64,000 nt of DNA from Acidobacteriaceae bacterium (GCA_003134995.1 PLDC01000026.1:110984-174983), one strand, 5' to 3'; shown: positions 8,851-19,162, numbered from the stretch's first letter. Notes: generated by a model from the sequence alone, not told the origin. A program made the numbers and translations.

Positions 8851-10272
8851 TCAGCTGAGAGGCAGCACAACTCGGACCCGGCAGCCCCTCTTTCCGTTCA
8901 GGTTTGACAGCTCGATTGAGCCTCCGTGGGCTTCGACGATCTGTCGAGAGAGTGCCAATCCAATGCCACTTCCCGCCGGCTTGGTCGTATAGAAGGGGAC
9001 AAACGCGTTGCTCGGGTTCAGGAGCCCGAGGCCATTATCGTCGATCGTTATTTCCACGCTGTGGTCTTCGAGCGCCCAGCTCAACGTTACTTGTGGCTCG
9101 CTGCGATCGGGTCCTGTCTCGGAGTTTGTGGAGCTGGCGCCTCCTGATCTTGGCTCAAGCGCTGCTTCAACAGCATTGCGCACGAGATTAATGAGCATCT
9201 GCTCGATCTGGTCTGAGTCAACCATAAGAGTGACATCCGGACCACGAGAGAGAACCACTACCCGAGTCTCGAGGAAAACGACTCGCTCGACAATTGGAAG
9301 CAGCGCCACTTTTCTTATTACCGGAGGTGGCATCTGCGCTAGTTGTCGATATGCCTGTAAGAATCGATTGAGCGAAGCCGTGCGCTCCTCAATAATGGCG
9401 AGACCGCGCTCAAAATCGCGGCGCTGTTCTGGATCGAGTTGAGTCTCCGCGAGGCGACTGCCTAGGCTCCCCGCGATCGATTTAATAGGCGCCAGCGAGT
9501 TGTTGAGCTCGTGCCCGAGTACCCGGATTAAACGTTGCCACGCGTTCCGCTCTTCCTCCCGCAGCGCCCGGCTTACGTCTGACAAGACGACCAGAGTATG
9601 AGGCACACCTTTTTCGCGGAACTTGCTTTGCCGTACCAGCCATCGAGCGCTGGAAGTATTGGGCGGCAAAGCCACCAGCGCTTCGTTCGTCGCGCTTAGG
9701 CAATCGGCTAACCCAATTTCGCCAGCCGTTCGTCCCAATAGACGAACTGCGGCTTGCTGAAGAAGTTTTTCACCCGCGGGATTCACGAGTTGAAGCACAC
9801 CGTCAGGGTCAAATGCGAATAAGGGAGCATCGATTTCTTCAACAACACGTCGCAACAGTGCCGTCGCTTCGATGGCGCGGATTCTCTGATCTGCGAGCAG
9901 GTCGGCGAGCCCGTTGACCTCGAGCGAAAGCTCACCCAACGCGTCGTCCGGATTGGCTCCGCGAGCTCGAAACGAATAGTCTTCTTCGCGCAGGGCTGCA
10001 ACCACGTTGGCCAAGGTTTGCAATGGGCGGACGGTTTGCTCGTGCAACGCCAGCGAGAGCAACCACCAGACAAACAACTCCGCTAGCGACAGCTCAACCT
10101 TCGATTCCAAAGACCAGGGCTGCAGCCAGATCAGAATGCCGCTGACCACAATTCCTGGTAAAGCTACTATCAAGGAGTAAAGGCTGATGCGATGTTCGTA
10201 GAGGAGGCGAGCGCGCTTTCGGGGAATTTTTCTTGTTCCGGCCTTGCCGCTGGTCTGCGGACTAGAGCCCAT
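8851..10272 (-). CDS. NtrB-like membrane sensor histidine kinase
   Basis: Two hydrophobic segments near the N-terminus (about residues 31-50 and 62-76), a HAMP-like linker (VRPLQTLANVV...), a PAS domain (about 140-235), then the phospho-acceptor region VLGHELNNSL (His254) and an HATPase domain ending in KPAGSGIGLALSRQIVEAHGG. It is the last gene of the efflux operon and overlaps the response regulator gene by 11 bases. Pairing with that regulator is expected from position. It probably senses a signal at the membrane that calls for the pump; the ligand is unknown. Confidence 0.9.
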   Translation of the reverse strand: MGSSPQTSGKAGTRKIPRKRARLLYEHRISLYSLIVALPGIVVSGILIWLQPWSLESKVELSLAELFVWWLLSLALHEQTVRPLQTLANVVAALREEDYSFRARGANPDDALGELSLEVNGLADLLADQRIRAIEATALLRRVVEEIDAPLFAFDPDGVLQLVNPAGEKLLQQAAVRLLGRTAGEIGLADCLSATNEALVALPPNTSSARWLVRQSKFREKGVPHTLVVLSDVSRALREEERNAWQRLIRVLGHELNNSLAPIKSIAGSLGSRLAETQLDPEQRRDFERGLAIIEERTASLNRFLQAYRQLAQMPPPVIRKVALLPIVERVVFLETRVVVLSRGPDVTLMVDSDQIEQMLINLVRNAVEAALEPRSGGASSTNSETGPDRSEPQVTLSWALEDHSVEITIDDNGLGLLNPSNAFVPFYTTKPAGSGIGLALSRQIVEAHGGSIELSNLNGKRGCRVRVVLPLS

Positions 10273-11677
10273 ACTTCTCCATGCGCCGGTAGAGAGCGCC
10301 CCGGCTAAGCCCCAAGGCTTCCGCGGCCTGACTTATGTTTCCTTGAAAACGTTCCAGAGCTTTTCGGATGAGCAGCGTCTCGACCGCCTCCAGACTGAGC
10401 TCTTCGAAATTTTGCGCTTGCGGACGCTGCAGATTCAATCCGAGGTCCGCGGGTTGAATCTCATGTCCACGACACATCAGGACGGCGCGCTCCAGCGTGT
10501 GTTCCAGTTCGCGAACGTTGCCCGGCCATGCATATTGCGTTATGACTTGCAGAGCGGAGTTGTCGAAGCCCGCGACTTCACGGCGATAGCGCGACGCGTA
10601 GCGCCTAAGAAAATGGATGGCGAGCGTAGGAATGTCCTCGCGCCGCTCGCGCAGCGGAGGCACATGAATCTCAACCGTGTTGAGTCGAAAAAGCAGATCC
10701 TCGCGAAACTGGCCGGAGGAACATGCGGCCTGAAGATCGATATTGGTGGCCGAGATCAGGCGTACGTCGATCTTTCTCGCCCGCGAGGATCCCAGCCTCT
10801 CAATCTCGCCGGACTCGAGCACCCGCAGTAATTTTGCTTGTTGTCGGATGGGTACATTTCCAATTTCGTCCAGAAAAATCGTGCCGCCATCGGCCAGTTC
10901 GAAGCGTCCGATGCGATCGGTTCGTGCGTCGGTGAATGCGCCTTTCACGTGTCCGAAAAGCTCGCTTTCGAAAAGCCCTTCTGCCAGCGCGCCAGTATTT
11001 ACCGCGACCATCGACCGTGAGGCCCGCAACGAGAGCGCATGCAAGGTTTGCGCAACAACCTCTTTGCCGCTGCCATGTTCGCCGGTGATTAGGACGTTTG
11101 CGTCGGAAGGTCCGACGCGCGCAATCGCCTCTAACACAGGTTGCATGGACGCCGCTGAGGCGATGAACTCCGGGCGGCCTTGCACCTGAAGAAGCCTGTT
11201 CTCCGCAGCCAGTCGTTCGGCGCGCTGAAGGGCATGATGCAATTCGACTTGCGTCCGCAGGATGGCGAGCAGGCGGTCATTCTCCCAGGGTTTTTGGATG
11301 AAATCTCGCGCTCCGCGGCGCATCGCCTCGACCGCCAGTTCGACATTGCCCCACGCAGTCATCACGATGACCGGCAGATTGCTGTCGACTGCAACGATTT
11401 CCGAAAGCAAATCCAAACCTTCCTTGCCGGAAGTCGTGTCGCGCGTGTAGTTGAGATCGATCAGCAGAGCATCGAAAGAATTTTCCGACAATGCCTCCCT
11501 GACTTCGCTGGGAGACTTGGCGCTTTCTAATCGATATCCGTGAGGACGAAGCAGAAGTTGCAGAGCCTCGTGGATGTGCGGTTGATCGTCGGCTACCAAA
11601 AGGCGAGGCGTGCGGTTCTCGAGTGGGCGGGAAGGCGGCACCGATCGTGAATCTTGCGGCTTGGCCGAAGTCGGCAT
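10262..11677 (-). CDS. NtrC-family response regulator (AAA+, Fis-type HTH)
   Basis: Receiver domain with Asp74 (LLIDLNYTR) and Lys129 (FIQKPW). AAA+ domain: Walker A GEHGSGKE at 199, Walker B GGTIFLDEIG, arginine-finger segment LLFRLN. C-terminal Fis helix-turn-helix (NISQAAEALGLSRGALYRRM). The sigma-54 contact loop reads GAFTDA (246-251) rather than canonical GAFTGA. It likely activates its own pump operon; two dyads at 19127-19162 upstream of the first gene are good candidate binding sites. TolC stops immediately before it (3-base gap), so it is in the same transcript. Confidence 0.92.
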   Translation of the reverse strand: MPTSAKPQDSRSVPPSRPLENRTPRLLVADDQPHIHEALQLLLRPHGYRLESAKSPSEVREALSENSFDALLIDLNYTRDTTSGKEGLDLLSEIVAVDSNLPVIVMTAWGNVELAVEAMRRGARDFIQKPWENDRLLAILRTQVELHHALQRAERLAAENRLLQVQGRPEFIASAASMQPVLEAIARVGPSDANVLITGEHGSGKEVVAQTLHALSLRASRSMVAVNTGALAEGLFESELFGHVKGAFTDARTDRIGRFELADGGTIFLDEIGNVPIRQQAKLLRVLESGEIERLGSSRARKIDVRLISATNIDLQAACSSGQFREDLLFRLNTVEIHVPPLRERREDIPTLAIHFLRRYASRYRREVAGFDNSALQVITQYAWPGNVRELEHTLERAVLMCRGHEIQPADLGLNLQRPQAQNFEELSLEAVETLLIRKALERFQGNISQAAEALGLSRGALYRRMEKYGL

Positions 11678-11680
11678 GAA

Positions 11681-13582
11681 CTATGGAGATGAGGCGCCGA
11701 CCATCCCGGTTACGGCATCCTCAATCAGCACTCCATTATGTTCCAAAGTTGTGCCCGTTGTGCGATCAAGTTCTACTTTGGCTTTGCGGTAGGTGGTCAT
11801 GGCGGTGACCAGGTCCAGTTCGGCCACGGAGAGATCGCGCTGCGCCGTCATAGTCTGGTAACTGGAGCCCGAGCCCAGGTCCTGCTCTTTCTTTGTGATC
11901 TCGAAGGTGCGCTCCGCCAAATCCCTGGCCTTACGAGCTGACTCAACCCGGGCTCGCGATTGTTCGAGCGCATACTGCGCATTGCGCACTTCGATGCGAA
12001 TCTGTTTTTTTAACTGCTCTTTGCGCAGGCTAGCCTGGCGGTACTCTAACTCCGAACGGTACTGGTCGGCCTTGGCGACCCGGTTGCGAAATGGAATGTT
12101 CAGGTTGAGTCCGACAAAATAGTCCGGCGAGGAATCATTGAAGGTGTTTTGCCAGGCGCCCGAAAGATCGGTAGGGGCAGTAGACGGAACGCATGGGGAA
12201 ACAACAGGGTAGCAAGGAGTCCCTGCGAGACCACTGCCGCCGTAGAAGCCCACAAGGGAAAGACTGGGCAACAGCGCGTTGCGCTCTGCTTTCCGGCTTA
12301 TCTGCCGGTTTGCCAGATCGATGTCGGTCTCCAGCAACTCTGGGCGATTCTGCAGCCCTTGGCCAATTAAATCGAGAATCGGCACACTCGTATCAGCTTC
12401 GGTATTGCTGGTTTGCATAAGATCGGTCGGCACGACCGGCATTTCTCCAAGGACGGGATCGTCGAGGCTCTTGGTCAGCGCGTTCTTCATCAATGATTCC
12501 TGCAACTGCAAGGTCGTCCGCGCGACCGTCAAGTCCTGGTCGCGTTTGGAAACCTCGGCCTCAGCTTTCATGACATCTATTTGTGGAATGCTTTCCAACT
12601 GCAATTGCTTTCTAGCATTCTCCAACGTCTGATTGGCAAAGGCCAGCGATTGTTCATCCGCTCGCGCCTGCTCGTAGGCGTTCACCAGGTCCCAATACAT
12701 ATTTTCGACCTGGGTGACCGTGGCGATGACTTGGTTCTTGAACGCGATGTCGGAAATCTTCTTGTTGTTCCTGGCGATATGCAAATAGCGCAGGTTCGGT
12801 CCGAAACCAAATCCCGCAAGAAGTTGCTGCTGGAAAGTGAAGCGGTAATAAGTATTCAAAGCCGGCGAAAGAAAGATGTCCGGACTGTTCGTCGTCTGCC
12901 GGTTGTTGTTGAACTGAAAAGAAATCGAAGTGCCCGTTGGAAAGGCTTGCGAGTAAGTGGCGTTCACTTGCGTCGTATTCAACTGCAGAGACGGCACACC
13001 GTAGATTTGCGTGCTCGACAATGGCAGGGTCAGGTGCTCGAGCCCAGAAATCACCGAGAGCGCGGGGTCATACGATGACACCGGCGTCCCTCCACCCAGG
13101 GTGGATTGCACCAGTCCCGACGCGCCAGCGCCCGCACCGCCGGCCCCGCCGGTCGTGCCGCCAGCGCCCGCTCCCGGCGCTCCGGCGCCATAGCCTCCGA
13201 CACCTCCTCCGGGAGTTCCTTGTACCACACCGGTATTCACGCCGAGAAAACTGCCACCAGCTTTGGTTCGAAGCAGGTCCGCGTCGGCAATCGGCAGGTT
13301 GTAGCGGGCGATCGCCAAATCCAGATTGTTCTCCAGCGCAAGATCGATCGCATCTTTCAACGACAGAAGCAACTTCCCATCGTGAACTATTCGGTCGAGT
13401 CGCGGAGAATTTGTCAGCACGGGCTCGGGCGAAGTATCGGCAATGTAGGGGCCGAGCGGATTATGTGAGTGCGGCATTTGCAACACAGCAGGAGTGCGAA
13501 TCTGCGCCTGCATAACGCTCACCGAGAGCAGGGCCGCCGTGATTGCAATACGAAAACGCAGTCCGCAGAAACAAATCTTCAT
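11681..13582 (-). CDS. TolC-family outer membrane efflux protein with Gly/Ala-rich insert
   Basis: 633 residues, against about 450-500 for usual TolC proteins. It has an N-terminal signal sequence (FRIAITAALLSVSVMQAQ), two OEP coiled-coil repeats (e.g. LSLKDAIDLALENNLDLAIARYN in part at 73-95, and the C-terminal QYALEQSRARVESARKARDL) and heptad-rich helices. The extra length includes a low-complexity Gly/Ala/Pro stretch at about residues 124-155. Its start overlaps the end of the ATPase gene by ATGA. It should form the outer membrane duct for the MacA-MacB type pump encoded upstream. Confidence 0.88.
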   Translation of the reverse strand: MKICFCGLRFRIAITAALLSVSVMQAQIRTPAVLQMPHSHNPLGPYIADTSPEPVLTNSPRLDRIVHDGKLLLSLKDAIDLALENNLDLAIARYNLPIADADLLRTKAGGSFLGVNTGVVQGTPGGGVGGYGAGAPGAGAGGTTGGAGGAGAGASGLVQSTLGGGTPVSSYDPALSVISGLEHLTLPLSSTQIYGVPSLQLNTTQVNATYSQAFPTGTSISFQFNNNRQTTNSPDIFLSPALNTYYRFTFQQQLLAGFGFGPNLRYLHIARNNKKISDIAFKNQVIATVTQVENMYWDLVNAYEQARADEQSLAFANQTLENARKQLQLESIPQIDVMKAEAEVSKRDQDLTVARTTLQLQESLMKNALTKSLDDPVLGEMPVVPTDLMQTSNTEADTSVPILDLIGQGLQNRPELLETDIDLANRQISRKAERNALLPSLSLVGFYGGSGLAGTPCYPVVSPCVPSTAPTDLSGAWQNTFNDSSPDYFVGLNLNIPFRNRVAKADQYRSELEYRQASLRKEQLKKQIRIEVRNAQYALEQSRARVESARKARDLAERTFEITKKEQDLGSGSSYQTMTAQRDLSVAELDLVTAMTTYRKAKVELDRTTGTTLEHNGVLIEDAVTGMVGASSP

Positions 13583-14301
13583 CGCTTCATCGCCGCCCCG
13601 CTCGGCTCGATCGTCGCTTGCAAATTTGGATTCGCCGTGTCGCCCACCAGCCAGCCGTCGCGCAACTGAATGGTGCGAGTGCCATAAGCGGCGTTCGTTT
13701 CCGAATGCGTGACCTGCACGATAGTTGTGCCCTGTTGATTCAAGCCCCGGAAGAGTTCCATGATTTCCTGGGCCTGCGAAGAATGGAGATTTCCGGTCGG
13801 CTCATCGGCGAGCAGCAGCGAAGGTTTATGAATGACCGCCCGCGCGATCCCGACCAATTGCTGCTGCCCGCCGGAGAGCTGGCTGGGATAAAGATCTTTC
13901 TTCGCAACTATCTGAAAACGATCAAGCACGTCGGCGACAAGGCTCTGCCGCTGCTGGCGCGGAATGTCTTTGTAGGAGAGCGGCAGGTCAATGTTTTCGA
14001 GCACCGTAAGATCGTCGAGCAGATGGTAACTCTGAAAAACCATGCCGATATTTTTCTTCGCCAGCTCCGCGCGTTCTTTCCGCTTCATGGAGTGCGCAGC
14101 CTGCTCCCGAAACCAGTACTCGCCCTGCCACTGATCGTCCAGTAGAGCGAGCACATTCAAGAGCGACGACTTCCCTGCCCCCGACGGCCCCATCGCCGTG
14201 ATGAATTCGCCCTGCTGAATTTCCAGGTTGACGCGCCGCAGAACCCAAGTTTGGCCGGCACCGGTCTTGTAACTGCGCTCGATATTATTAAGTCGAATCA
14301 T
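13579..14301 (-). CDS. ABC transporter ATP-binding protein (MacB/LolD type)
   Basis: 240 residues. Walker A GPSGAGKSSLL, signature LSGGQQQLVGIARAV and Walker [12 protein letters not shown] are all present. ATG 14301 (MIRLNNIERSY) is chosen because GGGAG precedes it and homologues begin there; the frame upstream only shadows the permease gene. It is the second ATPase of this operon; both belong to the group that pairs with FtsX-like permeases, so one may serve the neighbouring permease and the other an unseen partner, or the two may form a heterodimer. Confidence 0.92.
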   Translation of the reverse strand: MIRLNNIERSYKTGAGQTWVLRRVNLEIQQGEFITAMGPSGAGKSSLLNVLALLDDQWQGEYWFREQAAHSMKRKERAELAKKNIGMVFQSYHLLDDLTVLENIDLPLSYKDIPRQQRQSLVADVLDRFQIVAKKDLYPSQLSGGQQQLVGIARAVIHKPSLLLADEPTGNLHSSQAQEIMELFRGLNQQGTTIVQVTHSETNAAYGTRTIQLRDGWLVGDTANPNLQATIEPSGAAMKR

Positions 14302-14330
14302 TTTCACTCCCAGCTTCCTACAAACTTGTT

Positions 14331-16847
14331 TCACTCGTGGCGTAATGCCGCCATTGGCTCTACTCGTGCTGCGCGTCGCGCCGGCAACATAGCAGAGGCG
14401 AGCGCAACCAGGGTTACCAGTACAGTCATGCCACATAGGGTGAGCGGGTCGCTGCCGGAGATGCCGTATAGCTGGCTGCGCACGGCGTACATCAGCAGCA
14501 ATGACACAGGCAAGGCAACCGCGATGCTGATTCCCGCCAGCCACAAAACCTCAAGCAGCACCATTCTGACTACCGAGGCGCGAGTCGCCCCAAGCGCCAT
14601 GCGAATGCCGATCTCACTCGTTCTTTGCATGGTCGAATAGGCCAGAACACCGTACAAGCCCACGGCAGCCATGAGAGCCGCGAGCACTCCAAACCCGGAA
14701 GCCAGCAGCGCAATTACTCGTTCGGCAATCAGGTTGTTGTCGACCTGCTCGTTCATGGTCCGGAAAGTATCAAGCACCACGTTCGGATCCAACGTCTGCA
14801 TCGCGCGGCGGATCGTACCTTCCGCACTTTCAGGCTGTTGCCACGTTCGGACATAAAAGGTCATCGCCTGCGCCTGCGAAAGTTGAACATAAGGCCGGAA
14901 TAAAGTCGGCGTCACAGGTTCTCGAAGGCTTGCATGCTTTGAGTCTTTTACGACACCGACGATTGCGGTATCGGTTTTCGGCGTCGCGCCGCCGTAGCCG
15001 ATGAGGTGCCCAAGCGCCTGTTGCGGATCACCGAAGAAATGGCGCGCGAAACTTTCGTTAACCACGGCTACCTTCTGCGATTCCGCCGAATCCTGCAGGG
15101 TGAATGCGCGGCCTGCGAGCAGCGGCACCTGCAGTGTCGCGAAGTAGTCCGCGCTGACATTCGGCTGCTCGACGTTCATATCCTCATGCGATTTTTCGGC
15201 GTAACCCGCGATGGCGATGTTGCCACTCTCATTGTCGTTCGCCAGTTCGGGGTCGTTGGTCGCAGCCACGGAACGCACTCCGGGCAAGCCACTTAATGTT
15301 TCGAAGACACTCCGGTAAAGTGCAAAAGTGCGAACCGGTTCGTAGCCCGCCATTCGAGGGTCAATTCCAAATGTCACCAGATGATCGGTTGTAAATCCGG
15401 CATTGAGTGACCTCAGATTGTGCAGCGTGCGAACGAACAGGCCAGCACCTACCAGAAGCGTGAGACTGAGCCCGATCTGCATTGCCACCGAAACGCGACG
15501 GAAACGGAGCGAGCCGCTTCTCGCAGTTGTCCCTTGTTGCTTAAGGGCAGGCGCCAGATCGGGGCGCCAAAACTGCGCCGCCGGAGCCAAACTGAAAAGA
15601 AGACTGGCGAACAACGCCAAACTACAATTGAACAGCATAATCCGCAGATCGGGTCTGGCGGAAAACGGAAGGTCGCCCGTGCCTCCGCTCCACAACATGC
15701 TTATCAGCAGGGAGGAGACTTGGGGCGCCAGCAGCATGCCCAACAATCCTCCTGCGGAGCCGAGGAGCATTCCTTCAACGAGCAGTTGCTGAACGACCCG
15801 TCTGCGCTTTGCCCCAAGCGCGTAGCGCACTGACATTTCGCGAATGCGCCCGGAGGCGCGCACCAGCAGAAGACTGCCTACATTGGCGCAGGCCATGAGC
15901 GCTACCAGCGCAACCATGCCCATCACGATCAGCAATGGCATCTGAACGTCGCTGCGGAGCGGAGAGAATCCCCGAGCGCCGTCGAGGACGAGCAAATGCG
16001 ACTTGGTCAGGAAACGATCGCGAAAACCCTCCGACTCGCCGGTTGTGTTTATGGATTTCAGTTCGTCGGAGCGGAGGGCGTACCACAAGGGAGCGACGCC
16101 AGCCTCGGCCTGCTCGCGGCTGATCCCAGGTTTCAGCTTTCCGACGATGTTTAACCAGCTCGATTGGTGGCTGTCGAGGTCCTTGCTTCCGGGCATGACT
16201 TCGGCCTGCATCATCATGGGCACGAAGACATCGGGAGTGTCGCCAAGGACAACGCTGTGAAAGCCGGGTGGCGCGACTCCGACCACCGTGAAGGGATGCC
16301 CGTTCACCAGGATGCTCTGGTTTAGGATTCCGGGGTCGGTGCCGAAGCGGCGCTGCCAATAACTGAAGCTCAAGACAACCACGGGGCTCGCATCGGCCTT
16401 GAGATCGTCCGAGGCCGCGAACAAACGGCCGAGGGCAGGCTGCAAGCTGAGAACATCGAAATAGTTGCCGGAGACCAGCTCCGCCGCAACTAGGTCGGGC
16501 TGGTTATGCCATTGCACCCCCACCTGCGTCCAATCCGTGGCAATCAGCCCGCTGAAAACGGAATTGCGGTCGCGCAGGTCGCGATACATAGGATAGGAGA
16601 AGTAGAACTTCCCATCCGTCCGGCACCGAAGGAGCCCAGGTATGTTGCTGCCGGAATACTTCAGGATTACGAGACGATCCACATCTTTTACGGGAAGGCT
16701 GCGCAGTAGCGCCTGATCGAGCAGACTGAAGATCGCAGTGTTGGCGCCGATGCCGAGGGCGAGTGTGACGATCGCGACCGTCGCAAAACCGGGCGATTTG
16801 CGCAACTGGCGCGCAGCGTATTGAAGATCCTGGAGCAGGCCGCTCAT
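14331..16847 (-). CDS. MacB-like ABC permease, acidobacterial duplicated orphan permease type
   Basis: 838 residues, about twice a single MacB membrane part. It begins [19 protein letters not shown], the typical opening of this acidobacterial family, followed by a first helix ([18 protein letters not shown]), a large periplasmic MacB_PCD domain (about 50-285), a first FtsX-like helix set (about 300-445), a second periplasmic domain, and a second FtsX set at the C-terminus ([20 protein letters not shown]). The family often lacks its own ATPase; here one lies on each side. The start overlaps the upstream ATPase stop by ATGA. It probably exports a compound or lipoprotein via the pump. Confidence 0.93.
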   Translation of the reverse strand: MSGLLQDLQYAARQLRKSPGFATVAIVTLALGIGANTAIFSLLDQALLRSLPVKDVDRLVILKYSGSNIPGLLRCRTDGKFYFSYPMYRDLRDRNSVFSGLIATDWTQVGVQWHNQPDLVAAELVSGNYFDVLSLQPALGRLFAASDDLKADASPVVVLSFSYWQRRFGTDPGILNQSILVNGHPFTVVGVAPPGFHSVVLGDTPDVFVPMMMQAEVMPGSKDLDSHQSSWLNIVGKLKPGISREQAEAGVAPLWYALRSDELKSINTTGESEGFRDRFLTKSHLLVLDGARGFSPLRSDVQMPLLIVMGMVALVALMACANVGSLLLVRASGRIREMSVRYALGAKRRRVVQQLLVEGMLLGSAGGLLGMLLAPQVSSLLISMLWSGGTGDLPFSARPDLRIMLFNCSLALFASLLFSLAPAAQFWRPDLAPALKQQGTTARSGSLRFRRVSVAMQIGLSLTLLVGAGLFVRTLHNLRSLNAGFTTDHLVTFGIDPRMAGYEPVRTFALYRSVFETLSGLPGVRSVAATNDPELANDNESGNIAIAGYAEKSHEDMNVEQPNVSADYFATLQVPLLAGRAFTLQDSAESQKVAVVNESFARHFFGDPQQALGHLIGYGGATPKTDTAIVGVVKDSKHASLREPVTPTLFRPYVQLSQAQAMTFYVRTWQQPESAEGTIRRAMQTLDPNVVLDTFRTMNEQVDNNLIAERVIALLASGFGVLAALMAAVGLYGVLAYSTMQRTSEIGIRMALGATRASVVRMVLLEVLWLAGISIAVALPVSLLLMYAVRSQLYGISGSDPLTLCGMTVLVTLVALASAMLPARRAARVEPMAALRHE

Positions 16848-17569
16848 GCACTCGTCTCCTGCAGCAGTTTCCTCAGTTCCTCCTCCGCCACAACCTTGCC
16901 GTCGAACAAATGCACCTCGCGCTGCGCGTGCTTGGCGAAACGCGGATCGTGCGTCACCATGCAGATCGTCGCTCCTTCGCGATGCAGATTCTGCAAAAGC
17001 TCCATCACAGCTTCGCCGTTGCGCGAGTCTAGATTTCCAGTCGGCTCGTCAGCGAGCAGAATCGACGGCTTTCCGCCCAGCGCTCTCGCCACGGCGACCC
17101 GTTGCTGCTGGCCGCCCGACAGTTGCGAAGGATAATGCCGGATACGATGCGCCATGCCGACCCGCTCCAGAGCTTCCATCACTCGCGACTTGCGGTCCGC
17201 CGCCGGCATCCTCTGCCGGTAGGTCAACGGCAGTTCGACGTTTTCGTAAACCGTCAAGTCTCCGATCAAATTGAAACTTTGAAAAATGAAACCAATCTCC
17301 TGATTCCGGATGCGCGATCTCTCCGCGAAATCCAGGTTCTCCACCGTCTTCCCATTCAAAGAGTAGCGTCCAGCCGTAGGCGTATCCAGCAGCCCAATGA
17401 TCGACAGCAGCGTCGATTTACCGCAGCCCGACGGCCCCGACATGGCAACGTACTCACCCCTATTCACCGACAGGTGAATGCCAGAGAGCGCATGCGTTTC
17501 GATCTCATCGGTATAGAAGACTTTGGTGAGGTCCTGAATCTGGATGAGCGGTTGCCCTGCTTCAATCAT
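16844..17569 (-). CDS. ABC transporter ATP-binding protein (MacB/LolD type)
   Basis: 241 residues. Walker [12 protein letters not shown], signature [15 protein letters not shown], Walker [17 protein letters not shown], and an H-loop [13 protein letters not shown] start with AGGAG about six bases upstream. Second cistron of the pump operon, directly before the duplicated permease and overlapping it. This canonical signature makes it the likeliest ATPase for that permease. Confidence 0.93.
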   Translation of the reverse strand: MIEAGQPLIQIQDLTKVFYTDEIETHALSGIHLSVNRGEYVAMSGPSGCGKSTLLSIIGLLDTPTAGRYSLNGKTVENLDFAERSRIRNQEIGFIFQSFNLIGDLTVYENVELPLTYRQRMPAADRKSRVMEALERVGMAHRIRHYPSQLSGGQQQRVAVARALGGKPSILLADEPTGNLDSRNGEAVMELLQNLHREGATICMVTHDPRFAKHAQREVHLFDGKVVAEEELRKLLQETSA

Positions 17570-17634
17570 TGCTGACTCCTCTTTTTCGTCGTGGTGCTGG
17601 TTTGAATTTTCTTTGCGGCCTTAGCGGCATTTCT

Positions 17635-17671
17635 TAGCGCCCTTTGCGGTTAAGAGCTCTTGACCGCAAAG
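17635..17671. repeat. palindromic intergenic repeat in the pump operon
   Basis: The 190-base gap between the adaptor and ATPase genes holds CTTTGCGGT (17642-17650) facing ACCGCAAAG (17663-17671), a 30-base near-perfect palindrome with AAGAGCTCTT at its centre. A CGCAAAG motif repeats twice more downstream. The left arm TAGCGCCCTTTGCGGTTAA recurs with one mismatch at 20750-20768. It may modulate expression or stability of the downstream mRNA. Confidence 0.6.
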
Positions 17672-17762
17672 CACGCAAAGAAACAACGCAAAGATCGCAC
17701 AGAAAACAGCAATTCGAAACCACACGCTGCTTGCTATTTAATTCGTTGCCTTCCTGACACTA

Positions 17763-19022
17763 CTAATTAAGCCGGATGCGATCGGTATTATCCCAACGTG
17801 ACATGTCGGACAAGATCACGGTATCTCCCTCGTGCAATCCTTCAATCACCTGGATCGAATTCACCGAGGCGCGGCCAACTTTCACGGGCACGCGTGAAGC
17901 CGTCTGCCCGTCGGCGCCGAGCTTGAACAAGCTGATCGTGCTGTTCTCCTGACCAAATGCGGGTCGCCCGACATAGAGCACATTGTCCAACCGCTCCAGA
18001 TCGATAGTTCCGTCCACACTCAAATCAGGCCGCGCGCCCTTGGGCAGTTCCCCAGTTAATTTCACGTCGACCGTGACGGTTCCGTTTTGTACCGCCGGAT
18101 CGACGCGCATCACCGTGCCCGCGATCACGCCGTTGTGCGTGTCGACCGAAGCGGGTTCTCCAATCTGCACGTCGCGCGCCTGCGTCTCGGCGACCTTCAG
18201 CGTGGCCATCAGGTGATCCGGTTCCACGACTTTCGCGAGCATCGTTCCAGGCGTGACATGCTGGCCGACTTGCAGCGGGAGATCCACCAGCACTCCATCG
18301 ATCCCCGCCCGTACTTTCAACGCGTCCAATTGCTTTTGTTTGAGCTGGGCCAAGGTGCGCATCTGATCCACTTTGGCTTGCTGCACTGCCATCTGCGACG
18401 CGATCGCCCGTTCATTGGCGGTGAGCCGCTGCGTCTCAAGATCATTTCGAGTGGTGAGTTCGTCCGCCTTCTCTTTAGAAGTCTTGTAGGCCAGGCCAGA
18501 GATGACTCCAAGTTCGTAAAGCGCCTTGTCAGTGCTGGCCTGCCGTTGTGCGGTCGCGTCGTCCGCGTGCACGGTGGCGGCGCCGGCTTTCTGGTTCATC
18601 AGATCGCTTTCGAGTTTCACTCGGAGACTCTGGTATTCGGCTTCGGCGGCCTTCAACTGAAGCTGAGCGTCAACCGCGGCCTGCTCCGTTTGCGGATTGC
18701 TCATCTCCAGCATGATTGAGGCGGCTGTTACCTGCGAGCCCGGCAGCAATTGAATGCGGACAACCGTGGCTTCAGTCTCCGCCGGAATCTGGCGCACGGA
18801 TTCCTGGCTAGGCACCAGCGACCCCAGCCCGCGGACCTGCCGCAACATCGGACCACGCTTCACCGTGTCGGTCCAGACAGTTCCCCGCTCTACCGTCGGC
18901 GCCGCAGGCTTCAGCCGCATGACTGCCACCGAGACGGTGGCCACGGCGAGAACCACCACAGTCCCGATGATTGCCTGCCGACGCCGCTTCTGCGTCTTGA
19001 GCTCAGGTCGAGCGATATCCAT
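17763..19022 (-). CDS. HlyD/MacA-type periplasmic adaptor subunit
   Basis: About 419 residues: an N-terminal membrane anchor (AIIGTVVVLAVATVSVAVM), a barrel-sandwich/lipoyl part, a long coiled-coil hairpin (about 110-240, AVDAQLQLKAAEAEYQSLRVKLES in part) and a C-terminal beta-domain (LPKGARPDLSVDGTIDLERL). It joins inner membrane permease and TolC. ATG 19022 (MDIARPELK) is preferred as the usual start of this adaptor group; an in-frame ATG at 19064 adds 14 residues. Neither has a clear ribosome site. First gene of the seven-gene pump operon running to 8851. Confidence 0.88.
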   Translation of the reverse strand: MDIARPELKTQKRRRQAIIGTVVVLAVATVSVAVMRLKPAAPTVERGTVWTDTVKRGPMLRQVRGLGSLVPSQESVRQIPAETEATVVRIQLLPGSQVTAASIMLEMSNPQTEQAAVDAQLQLKAAEAEYQSLRVKLESDLMNQKAGAATVHADDATAQRQASTDKALYELGVISGLAYKTSKEKADELTTRNDLETQRLTANERAIASQMAVQQAKVDQMRTLAQLKQKQLDALKVRAGIDGVLVDLPLQVGQHVTPGTMLAKVVEPDHLMATLKVAETQARDVQIGEPASVDTHNGVIAGTVMRVDPAVQNGTVTVDVKLTGELPKGARPDLSVDGTIDLERLDNVLYVGRPAFGQENSTISLFKLGADGQTASRVPVKVGRASVNSIQVIEGLHEGDTVILSDMSRWDNTDRIRLN

Positions 19023-19126
19023 ACGACTGCACAGCGGCAACTGAGAGGCCGTCGTCCTCCGCATCGTAACTATCTATAAACACTGGTGGATCCTGCAGAA
19101 AGTGCATATACGAGGAGAGGTTGCTT

Positions 19127-19162
19127 TATCCGAAACTGGACGCAAGTGTCCGAGAATGGACA
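19127..19162. promoter_or_regulatory. two dyads upstream of the pump operon
   Basis: TATCC-N6-GGACG (19127-19142) and TGTCC-N6-GGACA (19147-19162) are spaced exactly 20 bases, two helical turns. They share TCCGA-N3-TGGAC as direct repeats and lie 105-140 bases before the adaptor ATG. That is the geometry expected of an NtrC-type upstream activating sequence, and the operon ends with an NtrC-type gene. I find no convincing -24/-12 promoter in the intervening bases. Confidence 0.5.

Noticed and set aside
19065..19126. Sigma-54 promoter for the pump operon
   Set aside because: ATGCAC followed by TGCA is present, but the invariant GG and the spacing do not fit the -24/-12 consensus.
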